Assembly (NCBI GenBank): GCA_964422925.1
Contig: CAYRDC010000024.1
Span: 1 to 34,366 of the forward strand
Direction of reading: 5' to 3'
Origin: CAYRDC01 sp964422925
Lineage (GTDB): Bacteria; Bacteroidota; Bacteroidia; Chitinophagales; S012-47
Length of the DNA stretch: 34,366 nucleotides
Shown here: in pieces, positions 15,552 to 24,852 of the stretch
Numbering within the stretch: the first letter of the stretch is position 1
How the letters are laid out: each line of letters starts with the position of its first letter
Program-made: the position numbers and the translations under genes
Notes under the pieces: generated by a model
What the model was told of the DNA's origin: nothing
Database searches by the model: none
Seen by the model: only the letters and a program-made list of their open reading frames with translations

Positions 15552-17590
15552 TCAGCCGGGAGCCGGTAATCCGGAACCGGCCTGCCCGCCATGCGAAGAA
15601 TCAGGTAAAGAATGCCGGCTGCCACGGCAAAATTCAACCACCACGGCAAGCCGATATATACAAACACCGTCCCGATGCCGAGGCTTACCACTGCCACGGT
15701 GAGGGCGTAGGGCATCTGGGTCCGCACATGGTCGATATGATTGCAACTGCTGGCCAGGGAACTCATAACCGTAGTGTCGGAAATGGGAGAACAATGGTCT
15801 CCGAACACGGAACCGCCCAAAACCACAGCCACTACATTGTAATAGATAACTATCGCTTCCTGGTGCGATAACCCCGCATGGGTGCTCAAAACCCAACTGG
15901 TCGGCAGGGCAATGGGGTATAAAATGGCCATGGTGCTCCAACTTGAACCCGTGGAAAAGCTGATCACGGCAGCCAACAGGAAAGCGATAAAAGGCATCCA
16001 ATAGGGATTGACCGATCCGCCCATGGCAGAGGTCAGGAATTCGGCTGTATGCAGCGTCTCCGTGACGGAAGCCAGCGACCAGGCCAGCACCAGGATCAGG
16101 ATGGCCGGCAGCATGGTTTTAATCCCGTCAATCATAGTTTCTATGCTGTACCGGAAGGACAGGGTTTTCGTAGCCACGCTGAGTGCAATGGCGACAATGG
16201 TACCCGACAGGGAAGACCACAGCAAAGCGACATAGCTGTCGGCCTGCCCGATGGTTTCACTCAGTTTAGTCAGGAACCCCTTGCCCGAATGCCATATCGC
16301 GGGATCGTACCCGGTATATAAAAGACCGGCTATGGTTACCACGATAACAGTCACGATGGGGTAAAAAGCATTTTGCCAGCGGTAACGGATTCCTTCCACG
16401 GGTTCCATGCTGCGCAGGCTGTCGTCCACCGGGGCTTCCTCGCGCTGGCTTTCCGGGGTTTCGTACAGGCGGTTTTCCTGCCGGGCCCGCATTTCCGCGT
16501 GGTACATGCTGCCATAATCACGTTTCGTGCGTACCAGCATAAAAATGAAGATCAGCGTCAGGATCGGGTAAAACGCGTAAGGAAGTGAATGGAAAAAAAT
16601 GGAATACGGGCTTTCGGTAATGCCCAGATGGGCGCTTTGGGTACCGATATAGCCCAGTTCGGCTCCGATCCAGGTGGTCACAAAAGCCAGGGCACTGACC
16701 GGGGCTGCCGTACTGTCAACCAGGTAGGCCAGTTTTTCGCGCGATATCCGGAAGCGGTCGGTCACTGGCCGCATAGTGTTGCCCACTATCAGCGTATTGG
16801 CATAATCGTCAAAAAAGATGGCGATGCCCATCAGCCAGGTGATTAGCTGCGTGTTGCGTGCGGAATTGGCAAAGCGCGACAAACGCTGCACGATGCCCGC
16901 CATGCCCCCGTTCCGTGAGACAATACCCACCATGCCTCCGATCAACAGCGAAAAAATAATAACCGATACATGGCCGGAATCCTTGAAAACATCCAGCACA
17001 TAGGTATCAATCACCCGGAAAATGCTGTTCAACCAGTCTTCCGGCCGGAACCTGTAAAGAATCAGGGCGCCCAGCCAGATACCGGCAAACAGGGATGAAA
17101 TCACTTCCTTTATCAACAGGGCCAGGAAAATAGCCAGCAACGGAGGCAATATGGACAGCCATAAAGGGATGGTATGGCTTTCGATCGTGCCCCTTTTTTC
17201 CTGAAACCGGAATAAATGACTTTTGGTGTATATAGCTTTCTGGAAACCGGTTTCAGGGTCTTTTTCCAGGATCACATATTTCAGCAGCAGTGTTTCTCCA
17301 CGATGTCGGTAAGGGTAAAAAGCGCTTCCGTTATGAAATTCCAGGCTGACCGTATCGATGCGGTTGAGCACAAAAGTATAGGCTCCTTCAATTTTCAGGT
17401 CCTTGTTACCGGCTTTATCCAGGGCCGTGACCATCAATTGCATACCTTCCGCGCCTTCCTGGAGGCTGGCATTAAAATCCTGGATACGGAACAAATCATT
17501 CCTGAAATTGAACGCTATAGACTGGGCTCCTGCCAACAGGGGCCCCGCGCAGCAGATCAACCAAAAAATAAAGGCCCTGGTACTTTTCAT
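15539..17590 (-). CDS. NhaC-type Na+/H+ antiporter with extra exported N-terminal domain
   Basis: 683 residues from the ATG at 17590. The first ~23 residues form a cleavable-looking signal peptide (AFIFWLICCAGPLLAGAQ). A soluble, beta-rich domain of about 115 residues follows (~24-140), and then the multi-helix transporter begins (IPLWLSILPPLLAIFLALLI). The transporter has NhaC-like helices and an acidic/Asn segment IFFDDYANTLIVGNTMRP, followed by STAAPVSALAFVTTW, GSSWSTMAILYPIALP and SVFGDHCSPISDTTVMSS. It should exchange Na+ and H+ at the inner membrane. The added domain is predicted to be periplasmic and roughly lengthens the family's usual size. The longer frame to 17653 would put 21 charged residues before the signal and is rejected. 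Confidence 0.9.
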   Translation of the reverse strand: MKSTRAFIFWLICCAGPLLAGAQSIAFNFRNDLFRIQDFNASLQEGAEGMQLMVTALDKAGNKDLKIEGAYTFVLNRIDTVSLEFHNGSAFYPYRHRGETLLLKYVILEKDPETGFQKAIYTKSHLFRFQEKRGTIESHTIPLWLSILPPLLAIFLALLIKEVISSLFAGIWLGALILYRFRPEDWLNSIFRVIDTYVLDVFKDSGHVSVIIFSLLIGGMVGIVSRNGGMAGIVQRLSRFANSARNTQLITWLMGIAIFFDDYANTLIVGNTMRPVTDRFRISREKLAYLVDSTAAPVSALAFVTTWIGAELGYIGTQSAHLGITESPYSIFFHSLPYAFYPILTLIFIFMLVRTKRDYGSMYHAEMRARQENRLYETPESQREEAPVDDSLRSMEPVEGIRYRWQNAFYPIVTVIVVTIAGLLYTGYDPAIWHSGKGFLTKLSETIGQADSYVALLWSSLSGTIVAIALSVATKTLSFRYSIETMIDGIKTMLPAILILVLAWSLASVTETLHTAEFLTSAMGGSVNPYWMPFIAFLLAAVISFSTGSSWSTMAILYPIALPTSWVLSTHAGLSHQEAIVIYYNVVAVVLGGSVFGDHCSPISDTTVMSSLASSCNHIDHVRTQMPYALTVAVVSLGIGTVFVYIGLPWWLNFAVAAGILYLILRMAGRPVPDYRLPADQNG

Positions 17591-17682
17591 GGTTAGGATG
17601 GCTAAAAATAGAAAATCCCGGAAAGCTATCAGAAAATGCCGCTTCCCAGGCATTTTTGGTAACTTTATTCAGGCCGGAGTAT

Positions 17683-17690
17683 TAGTTTTG
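17683..17690 (+). promoter_or_regulatory. -7 box for the VCBS/FG-GAP T9SS protein gene
   Basis: TAGTTTTG fits TAnnTTTG, 15 bp before the ATG at 17706, implying a very short leader. No clear -33 TTG is seen at 19-21 bp spacing. Confidence 0.45.
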
Positions 17691-17705
17691 AGCGGGCATT
17701 GCTTT

Positions 17706-19970
17706 ATGAAACCACTTTCTTTTTTACTCCTGATTTTCAGCCTTGACGCTTTGTGGGCCCAGCCGGTTTTTACCCCTTTTGACCATATCAAAGTTACCGA
17801 GCGTGGAAAAGTGCTGGAAAAACCCTGGGACGGAGGGTTCAACAATCCCCAGTTTTCCACGGCTGACCTGAATCATGACGGGCTGGAAGACCTCGTAATT
17901 TTCGATGCCAGCGACAATCGCATTTATACTTATATCAATGGAGGAGACTCAGGCGTGGTGGATTACTACTGGGCTCCGGAATATACCCGCAATTTTCCGC
18001 CCCTGCACGATATGGTGCTGATGCGCGACTATAACTGCGATGGCATTGCCGATATTTTTGCCTACAGCAGTGCCGGTATCCAGGTATGGAAAGGACGGTA
18101 CGACAGCCTTAACCACTTGGCTTTTGATTTTGTCATTTTCCGGCTTACCTATCCAAGCGGTTCGTTCGACATCAATATCTACATTGACCCGGTGAATCTG
18201 CCGGCCATTACCGATGTGGATGGTGACGGAGACCTGGACATTGTGGCTTTTGAGCAGTTTGGCGGCACCGTGGCCTGGTACCAGAACCGTTCGCAGGAGC
18301 TTGGCTATGGTTGTGACAGCCTGTTGTTTATCAAAAAAACCAACTGCTGGGGCGAATTTTGTGAATGCTCTTCCTGGCGCAATACCATTACCCTAAATTA
18401 CAATGATCCCAATTGCTTTTATATCCCGTTTTACAGCCCGAAAGGGTCGGAATGGCTGGCCGGCCATTACGGTCAGGACACCCTCACACGCCATGCCGGG
18501 TCTACCGTAACACTGTTTGACCAGGACCGGGACGGGGACATGGAAGCTCTCATCGGTGATGTATCGTTCGATAACCTCGTTTACCTGTATAATGGCCACC
18601 TATACGGCAAGGACCAGATGACCGCTCAGGATTCCACCTTTCCTGCCTACAATGTGTCAGTGGATCTGCCGGTTTTCCCGGCCGCCTACCTACTGGATGT
18701 GAATAATGACAATAAAAAGGACCTGCTGGTTTCCAGCTATAATATCAATTACTGCATGCTGGATCCATTGCTGGATACAGCCGCGAACGTGGAGAATATT
18801 TTATGGTACCGCAATGTCAGCCCGGATTCCACGTATCAGTTTCAGTATGAAACCGATGAATTTCTTACCGGGGAAATGATTGACCTGGGTGAGAACGCTT
18901 ACCCGGCCTTTTTCGATTACAACGCGGACGGATTAACGGATATCCTGGTTGGGACCTGTTACCGGTATGACCGGGAAGACACCTTGTTACGGGGCCTCTC
19001 GTTGTATGAAAACATTGGTGGGCCGGGAAGCCCGCGCTTCCGGCTGGTGACCCGCGATTACGAAGGTTTTTCAGCTCTGAATGCCCGTGGCCTCGTGCCT
19101 GCTTTTGGCGACCTGGACGGAGACGGGGACCAGGACATGCTTTGCGGGAATATCGGGGGTACTTTTATCTATTTTGAAAACCAGGCCGGTGCGGGAAATC
19201 CGCCACAGTTTGTTTATCAGACATCCTTTTTCGACAGCCTGCAGGTGGGCGAATACTCCAACCCGCAGATTGTGGATGTGGACCGGGACGGCCTGCCGGA
19301 TATCATTTCCGGGGAGCGCCAGGGCAACGTGTACTGGTTCCGCAATATTGGTACACCCACGGCCCCGCATTTCAAGCTCGAATCGGCCTTTTTCGGCCAG
19401 GTGGATGTGCGGGACGGGGCCTTTTTCGGTTTCAGCTCGCCCCGGCTGGTTCCTTACGGGCCTTCGCAGGAGTATATTCTGCTGGTGGGCTCCGAAAAGG
19501 GCAAGCTCTTTATGTACGACCAGGTGGAAAACAACCTGTACGGTGCCTTCCACCTCGTGAGCAAGGACCTCCTCGACAGCCTGCGGGCTTACCGCATTTC
19601 CATAGACGTGGCCGACCTGAACGCTGACGGGAAATTTGAACTCATTGCCGGGCAGTTGCGGGGCGGCCTCCAGATCTATTCCACGGGCGATACGACCATT
19701 ACCGGACAGGCTGTGCAGCCGCCTGCTCCGGGCTGGCAGCTTTATCCCAATCCTGCGAGGAATACGGTAACCCTGGTTTTCGATGCGCCTGCCAGGGCCG
19801 GAAAAGTCCGGATATTCGACACCGCGGGCCGCCTGGTGCTGAGCGCCTCCATCGAACCCGGCAAAACCGCCCTGCACCTGGATACCGGGCACCTGCCACC
19901 GGGGCAGTATTTCGTGAGTGTCCGGACAGGAGAAACCTTTGCCATCCGGCCGCTGGTGTTTCTGCCCTAA
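17706..19970 (+). CDS. T9SS-sorted VCBS/FG-GAP repeat (integrin alpha-like propeller) protein
   Basis: 754 residues. The signal peptide is PLSFLLLIFSLDALWAQ. About nine repeats follow, each with a calcium-loop-like core such as DLNHDGLEDLVIFD, DVDGDGDLDIVAFE, DLDGDGDQDMLCGN, DVDRDGLPDIISGE and DLNADGKFELIAGQ, the pattern of FG-GAP/VCBS beta-propeller blades binding Ca2+. The C-terminus is a T9SS type A domain starting LYPNPARNTVTLVF, so it is surface-delivered. Such proteins often serve in adhesion or as modules of carbohydrate or protein binding; no catalytic site is evident. The frame opens at 17403, but the residues before the ATG at 17706 are antisense to the antiporter gene. The start sits just after a -7 box. 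Confidence 0.93.
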   Translation: MKPLSFLLLIFSLDALWAQPVFTPFDHIKVTERGKVLEKPWDGGFNNPQFSTADLNHDGLEDLVIFDASDNRIYTYINGGDSGVVDYYWAPEYTRNFPPLHDMVLMRDYNCDGIADIFAYSSAGIQVWKGRYDSLNHLAFDFVIFRLTYPSGSFDINIYIDPVNLPAITDVDGDGDLDIVAFEQFGGTVAWYQNRSQELGYGCDSLLFIKKTNCWGEFCECSSWRNTITLNYNDPNCFYIPFYSPKGSEWLAGHYGQDTLTRHAGSTVTLFDQDRDGDMEALIGDVSFDNLVYLYNGHLYGKDQMTAQDSTFPAYNVSVDLPVFPAAYLLDVNNDNKKDLLVSSYNINYCMLDPLLDTAANVENILWYRNVSPDSTYQFQYETDEFLTGEMIDLGENAYPAFFDYNADGLTDILVGTCYRYDREDTLLRGLSLYENIGGPGSPRFRLVTRDYEGFSALNARGLVPAFGDLDGDGDQDMLCGNIGGTFIYFENQAGAGNPPQFVYQTSFFDSLQVGEYSNPQIVDVDRDGLPDIISGERQGNVYWFRNIGTPTAPHFKLESAFFGQVDVRDGAFFGFSSPRLVPYGPSQEYILLVGSEKGKLFMYDQVENNLYGAFHLVSKDLLDSLRAYRISIDVADLNADGKFELIAGQLRGGLQIYSTGDTTITGQAVQPPAPGWQLYPNPARNTVTLVFDAPARAGKVRIFDTAGRLVLSASIEPGKTALHLDTGHLPPGQYFVSVRTGETFAIRPLVFLP

Positions 19971-20058
19971 GCCCGGTAATGCCTGTTCCGGAGCAGGAAT
20001 TCAACTTTTAAAATTCATCCTGTCAGGCTGCTTTTTCAGAAATTTTTTTCTGTAAAAA

Positions 20059-20089
20059 TTTGAAATTCAGCTGACTTGCTCTATTTTTG
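20059..20089 (+). promoter_or_regulatory. consensus Bacteroidota promoter for the fibre-protein cluster
   Basis: TTTG (20059-20062), a 19-bp spacer and TATTTTTG (20082-20089) match the housekeeping sigma pattern TTTG-N19-TAnnTTTG. The ATG at 20130 is 40 bp downstream. The region is A+T-rich and ORF-free, which strengthens the call. Confidence 0.7.
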
Positions 20090-20129
20090 TGTATATCATA
20101 CACATTAATTTTCCACCTAATCCTGAGTC

Positions 20130-21008
20130 ATGCAATACCGCCACAAGATTCTACCCATTGCGACCTTGTTGTATTTCCTTATCGGGATACCCTTTTTAAT
20201 ACACGCACAGAACGTAGGAATAGGCACTGCCACCCCGCATGCCAGTGCCAAACTGGACGTACAATCCACCACCTCGGGTTTGCTGATACCGCGGATGACC
20301 TCGGCCCAGCGCACGGCCATTGCCAACCCGGCCACCGGCCTGCTGGTTTACCAGCTCAACGGTACCACTGGATTCTATTATTACAACGGAACCTCCTGGG
20401 TGCAGCTGGGAGGCGGTGACGGGGATTGGACCATATCGGGCAGCAATATGTACAGCGGTGTAAGCGGGAATGTAGGCATCGGGATTACCAATCCATTGGC
20501 AAAACTGGATGTGAACAGTAGCATGACCGGGATGTACGGTACCAGGTTTGTCTATACCGCTTCGAACCAACCGTTTTACGGGTTGTATAACGAAGTGTCT
20601 TCAACGGCCACTACGGGCTCGGTGATTTCCGGTTTGTTCAAGGTATTGAATTCTTCCGGTGTGAATACCACGGAAGCAATCGGGATTACCAATTCAGCCT
20701 CCGGGACCAATAATTACGGAATATTCGGGAATGTAACGGGTTCGGGTACGAACAATTACGGGATAAACATGATAGTCAGCGGTGGTTACACCAGTCGGGG
20801 GCTGAGTGTGGATGTTACTGGCACCCCGGGAAATACTTACGGGGTGTACTCCTATGCCCATGGTACGGGCTCAATCAATTACGGCATAAAGGCATCGGCC
20901 AGCGGGGCAAGCAGCCAGAACTGGGCCGGCTGGTTTGGCGGAACTGTTGCAGGTGACGGACAGGTGTATATCAAAAATGGACTGGGTATTGGCACCACCC
21001 ACCCTTAA
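20130..21008 (+). CDS. secreted modular fibre-like protein A, 5' part (frame broken)
   Basis: 292 residues before a premature stop. A signal peptide (ILPIATLLYFLIGIPFLIHAQ) precedes NVGIGTATPHASAKLDVQ and LLIPRMTSAQRTAI, the common N-terminal block of Bacteroidota tail-fibre-domain proteins. The chain then enters the first 240-residue module: DWTISGSNMYSGVSGNVGIG, stretches of NNYGI-type beta-helix repeats, and NWAGWFGGTVAGDGQVYIKN. Reading ends GLGIGTTHP-stop. In later modules this point reads LGTTTLNE, and the DNA has one extra C in the run at 20994-21003. Removing one base joins this frame to the one at 21001, giving a single 1184-residue protein. It is driven by the promoter at 20059-20089. 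Whether the extra base is real is undecided. Confidence 0.85.
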   Translation: MQYRHKILPIATLLYFLIGIPFLIHAQNVGIGTATPHASAKLDVQSTTSGLLIPRMTSAQRTAIANPATGLLVYQLNGTTGFYYYNGTSWVQLGGGDGDWTISGSNMYSGVSGNVGIGITNPLAKLDVNSSMTGMYGTRFVYTASNQPFYGLYNEVSSTATTGSVISGLFKVLNSSGVNTTEAIGITNSASGTNNYGIFGNVTGSGTNNYGINMIVSGGYTSRGLSVDVTGTPGNTYGVYSYAHGTGSINYGIKASASGASSQNWAGWFGGTVAGDGQVYIKNGLGIGTTHP

Positions 21009-22587
21009 CGAGAAACTCAATGTCAACGGTGCGATTAATATCGGTAACACCGCAGGAACCAATGCAGGTACCATCCGATACACCGGTTCCGATTTTGAAG
21101 GGTATTTCGGAGGGGCCTGGCATTCATTTACGGGTTCAGACGCTGACTGGACCATTTCAGGCAGCAATATGTATAGTGCCGTAAGCGGAAATGTTGGTAT
21201 TGGCACAACCAGCCCGATTGGAAAACTGCATGTACAGGGAACCGTTACAACTTCCCAGGGAGTATATATGAATTTTACAGGCAGTGCGAATAATTTTAAC
21301 GGCCTGTTCCTTCAAAGTAACTCTACCCATACAGGGGGGCAGACCACAACTGCATCCTTTTCCATGACCGGCTCATCCGGAGTGACTAACTCCATGGGGG
21401 TAGATGTATATAACAATGCCACAGCCACAAACAATTATGGAGTAAATTCTGCAGTGGCTGGTACCGGAACCAACAATTATGGTATAAGAGCTAGTGCCAG
21501 CAACGGGTACACAAGCTACGGAGTGTATTCAGTGGCGCAGGCTACCACCGGGAGTTCATATGGGGTGTATTCCTGGGCGCATGGTACAGGGGGCGTGAAT
21601 TATGGGATACGGGCATCAGCCAACGGGGCAAGCAGCCAGAACTGGGCCGGCTGGTTTGGCGGAACTTTCGCAGCTGACGGACACGTGTATATCAAGGATA
21701 GACTGGGTCTTGGCACAACTACCCTTAATGAGAGACTCAATGTAAACGGTGGGATTAATATCGGGTACACCGCAGGAACCAATGCCGGTACCATCCGATA
21801 CACCGGTTCCGATTTTGAAGGGTATTTCGGAGGGGCCTGGCATTCGCTGACCGGTTCAGATGCAGACTGGACTATATCAGGCAGCAATATGTACAGTTCC
21901 GTAAGCGGGAATGTAGGCGTAGGGGTTACCAGTCCAATTGCCAAACTGCAGGTAGGCGGTACTTTAAGCAGCTCTACCGGTTTCCTGGTAAATGTGACCG
22001 GAAATACAACCAGCACTTTTACAGGGATGTATAGCAGTGCCCAGTCGACCGTAGCCAGTAGTACTGTGCAGTCACTGTATTTATTAACCACCAATTCTTC
22101 AGGAGCTGCCAAAAGCATTGGTGCCTATGCTTACAATGATGCTACCGCAACTAGTAATTACGGTTTTGAATCGAGGGTCCTTGGGGCCGGAACCAGCAAT
22201 TATGGAATGTATTCATATGCCAGCGGTGGAACTACAAGCACAGGGATTTATGCAGAAGCATTGGCCACTACGGGTAATTCATACGGATTGAACGCATGGG
22301 CACATGGAACCGGTTCTACTAATTATGGTGTCAAAGCTGCTACAATGGGAGGTACTTCAAACTGGGCCGGCTGGTTTGGAGGATCTTATATGAATGACGG
22401 CAAAGTGTATATTGAGGATATGCTGGGCATCGGCACAACCACATTGTCTGAGAAACTGAATGTAAACGGTGCCATAAACATCGGAAATACAACAGGAACC
22501 AATGCCGGTACCATCCGATACACCGGTTCTGATTTTGAAGGATATTTCGGTGGCGCCTGGCATTCTTTGACCAGCAGCAGCGATGGT
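20424..22587 (+). repeat. three direct 720-bp modules inside protein A
   Basis: The marker GA(C/T)TGG begins at 20424, 21145, 21865 and 22588, giving spacings of 721, 720 and 723 bp. The block around 21061, 21781 and 22501 recurs at exactly 720 bp, and the first two copies differ at one base in 60. Each module encodes 240 residues (241 in the third). The 721-bp spacing of the first module independently exposes the single-base insertion that breaks the frame. Confidence 0.93.
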
Positions 22588-23685
22588 GACTGGACCGTTT
22601 CAGGCAGCAATATGTACAGTGCGGTTACCGGGAATGTAGGTATTGGCACTAGTGCGCCATCTCAGAAACTGGATGTCCTGGGTAATATTAAAATGCCAGC
22701 CACTACTTCTACCTCAGGGATACTATATGCAGGCAATATACGCTTCCTCCATAATTATGGAAACAAAAATGTTTTCCTTGGAGAAAATGCCGGAAACCTT
22801 AGCTTGAGCACTTCCACTGCTTATGGGTATAATGTTGGAATTGGTAGCAATTCTCTGTTCTCATTAACATCGGGAAAATGGAACACCGCGGTCGGAACAT
22901 CATCGATGTATGGAATCACCACCGGATATTCCAATGTGGCTGTTGGTATTAATTCATTATACGCCAATACCACAGGTTATGGTAATGTAGCCATTGGAAC
23001 CAATGCCCTTCGGTTTAATGTATCAGGACATAACAATACCGCCTTGGGTTATTATGCTGGATATTCGAATTCAGTCGGTTCAAATAATGTATTTATTGGC
23101 GAAGGTGCCGGTTATAGTGAGACCGGAAGCAACAAATTATATATTGAAAATTCTACGACAACAGCGCCCCTGATCTGGGGTGATTTTCTTACCAATGATG
23201 CCGCTATCAACGGCAACCTGAGTATCGGTTCGCAAACCTTCGGGGCCGGTGCCAATAATGTGCTGGCCATATTTAACGGTACTGCTCCTACTGCTTCAGT
23301 TCTGAATGGGGTACAACTTTATGCTCAGGATGTATCTGCCAGCAGTGAGCTGAAAGTCAGGGACGAAGCTGGCAACATCACGGTTCTCTCCCCGCACGAT
23401 TTCAGCTTTATTCCGGCCGGGCCCAGCGAGGAAATGTCATGGGCTTTTTATTCGGAAAGGAATGGCCGTGTGATCAATGTAGATATGGCCCGGGTTGTGC
23501 GCCTGGTGGAACAGCTTAGCGGTGAACAGCTCATCTGGCTCTATGACAAGAACACGGGCAAGTACATCCCTTCGGTTCAGGGGGATGACATCAGGAACAA
23601 CCGGGAGCTGAAAGAAGAAATCGAACAACTGAAAGCTCAGAACCGCGAAATCCTGGAACGCCTGGAACGGCTGGAGAACAAATAA
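21001..23685 (+). CDS. secreted modular fibre-like protein A, 3' part (frame broken)
   Basis: Continuation of protein A after the +1 shift, starting at TLNEKLNVNG. It carries two more full copies of the 240-residue module, each with LNEKLNVNGAINIG, IRYTGSDFEGYFGGAWHS, DWTISGSNMYS and NWAGWFGG. Several 17-residue NTAVG...LY-NTTGY repeats follow (about 22750-23120). The C-terminal region has LYAQDVSASSELKVRDEAGN, SPHDFSFIPAGPSEEMSWAF and a terminal coiled coil (ELKEEIEQLKAQNREILERL). Unlike paralogue C it has no S74 SDxRxK motif. The coiled coil suggests trimerisation, as in fibre proteins. A downstream start such as TTG 20935 could be used only if the insertion is real, and the product would then lack a signal peptide. 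Confidence 0.85.
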   Translation, partial: TLNEKLNVNGAINIGNTAGTNAGTIRYTGSDFEGYFGGAWHSFTGSDADWTISGSNMYSAVSGNVGIGTTSPIGKLHVQGTVTTSQGVYMNFTGSANNFNGLFLQSNSTHTGGQTTTASFSMTGSSGVTNSMGVDVYNNATATNNYGVNSAVAGTGTNNYGIRASASNGYTSYGVYSVAQATTGSSYGVYSWAHGTGGVNYGIRASANGASSQNWAGWFGGTFAADGHVYIKDRLGLGTTTLNERLNVNGGINIGYTAGTNAGTIRYTGSDFEGYFGGAWHSLTGSDADWTISGSNMYSSVSGNVGVGVTSPIAKLQVGGTLSSSTGFLVNVTGNTTSTFTGMYSSAQSTVASSTVQSLYLLTTNSSGAAKSIGAYAYNDATATSNYGFESRVLGAGTSNYGMYSYASGGTTSTGIYAEALATTGNSYGLNAWAHGTGSTNYGVKAATMGGTSNWAGWFGGSYMNDGKVYIEDMLGIGTTTLSEKLNVNGAINIGNTTGTNAGTIRYTGSDFEGYFGGAWHSLTSSSDGDWTVSGSNMYSAVTGNVGIGTSAPSQKLDVLGNIKMPATTSTSGILYAGNIRFLHNYGNKNVFLGENAGNLSLSTSTAYGYNVGIGSNSLFSLTSGKWNTAVGTSSMYGITTGYSNVAVGINSLYANTTGYGNVAIGTNALRFNVSGHNNTALGYYAGYSNSVGSNNVFIGEGAGYSETGSNKLYIENSTTTAPLIWGDFLTNDAAINGNLSIGSQTFGAGANNVLAIFNGTAPTASVLNGVQLYAQDVSASSELKVRDEAGNITVLSPHDFSFIPAGPSEEMSWAFYSERNGRVINVDMARVVRLVEQLSGEQLIWLYDKNTGKYIPSVQGDDIRNNRELKEEIEQLKAQNREILERLERLENK

Positions 23686-23997
23686 CCGGCCAGGGGCAAA
23701 TGACTCCAGCCACCAACCGGCCTTCCCCGAAAGCCCTTGATTATTAGGCGGGAAAAAATTAATTTGGTACCTTCGTGCCGAAGTATTTAAAGCCCGGCCT
23801 TCCGTTTTGCATGTACTTTGATTGGTAGTTTACCAGGTCCTTTGTTCTCCTCTTTTTCCTGATTTTCCAAGCTCAGGCCTGGAATGCATCATGCCTCCGG
23901 GAGAGAATAGTATACCTGTCAAAGCCTCTTTTCCCTGTTCCTGAAGCAGTAACGGTACAGTGCCTGTCAGGGCGGAGCGCTAGAAAAATATGGTATC
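23686..23997. other. intergenic gap between fibre genes A and B
   Basis: No ORF or clear promoter is visible in these 312 bp. TACCTTCG at 23766-23773 is one base away from TAnnTTTG but lacks a -33 partner and is over 200 bp from the next start. No terminator-grade stem was seen after gene A. Confidence 0.5.
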
Positions 23998-24760
23998 ATG
24001 AATAATATGATTTTACGGTTCTCTTATGGATTGATGGTTTACCTTATGCTTGTTTCAGGAATTGCCCGCTCGCAGAATGTGGGCATTGGAACGGCCATTC
24101 CGAATCCCAGTGCCAAACTCGATATTACTTCCACCACTAGTGGCCTGCTGATACCGCGGATGACCTCGGCCCAGCGCGCGGCTATCACCAGCCCCGCCAC
24201 GGGGCTGCTGGTTTACCAGGTGGACGGTACGGCCGGCTATTACTATTATAACGGTTCGGCCTGGGCACAGCTCGGAGGCAGTGACGGAGACTGGACCATT
24301 TCCGGCTCGGATGTTTACAGGCTAGCGGGTACGGTATGCATCGGAACTAACTCTGTGCACCCTATTCTTCATTTAAGGTCCTTTTCAGCAGGCAATAAGC
24401 CATTTATGCCTCCGCCAGTTCCACTTACGCGGTTCCCTATGTTATCAGCACCCTATACACCGGAACAGGACCCTATCATGCAACCGCGGTATATGGATAT
24501 GCGGAACCTCAGGGGGGCTGCAAACCGGGTTTATCGCCCAGGAAATGGAACAAGCTGCCCGGGAAGTGGGTTATGACTTCAGCGGTGTGGATGCCCCTAA
24601 AAACAGTCAGGATTATTACGGACTCCGCTATGCCGAGTTTGTCGTGCCCCTGGTGAAAGGCATGCAGGAGCAGCAACAGGAAATTGAGCTGCTGAGGGAG
24701 CAGAATGCCCGCCTGGAAGAGCAGATCAGGGTGCTCCGCGAGCTGGTGGAAACGGAATAA
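23998..24760 (+). pseudogene. fibre-like protein B, shrunken and frame-broken paralogue with partial S74 domain
   Basis: The start encodes a signal peptide, SQNVGIGTAIPNPSAKLDI and LLIPRMTSAQRAAI, nearly identical to protein A at DNA level (a shared 31-base run around 24148 and 20281). It then reads DWTISGSDVY and ILHLRSFSAGNK in frame 1. At 24397-24401 one base is missing. In frame 3 the sequence continues as AIYASASSTYAVPYVISTLY and ATAVYGYAEPQ. At the G6 run (24512-24517) it moves to frame 2, LQTGFIAQEMEQAAREVG, then LRYAEFVVPLVKGMQEQ and a coiled coil to 24760. The last part is only the second half of an S74 chaperone domain. The SDxRxK cleavage site and preceding core are gone, so a deletion lies at the junction. 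Confidence 0.8.
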
Positions 24761-24852
24761 ACCCCTCTGCCGCAGGCGAAAACAGTTTTATTGGGATAAT
24801 TACACAAAAAGCGGGTATTTTTATCCGGAAAATTCTCACCAAATCCCCGGCT

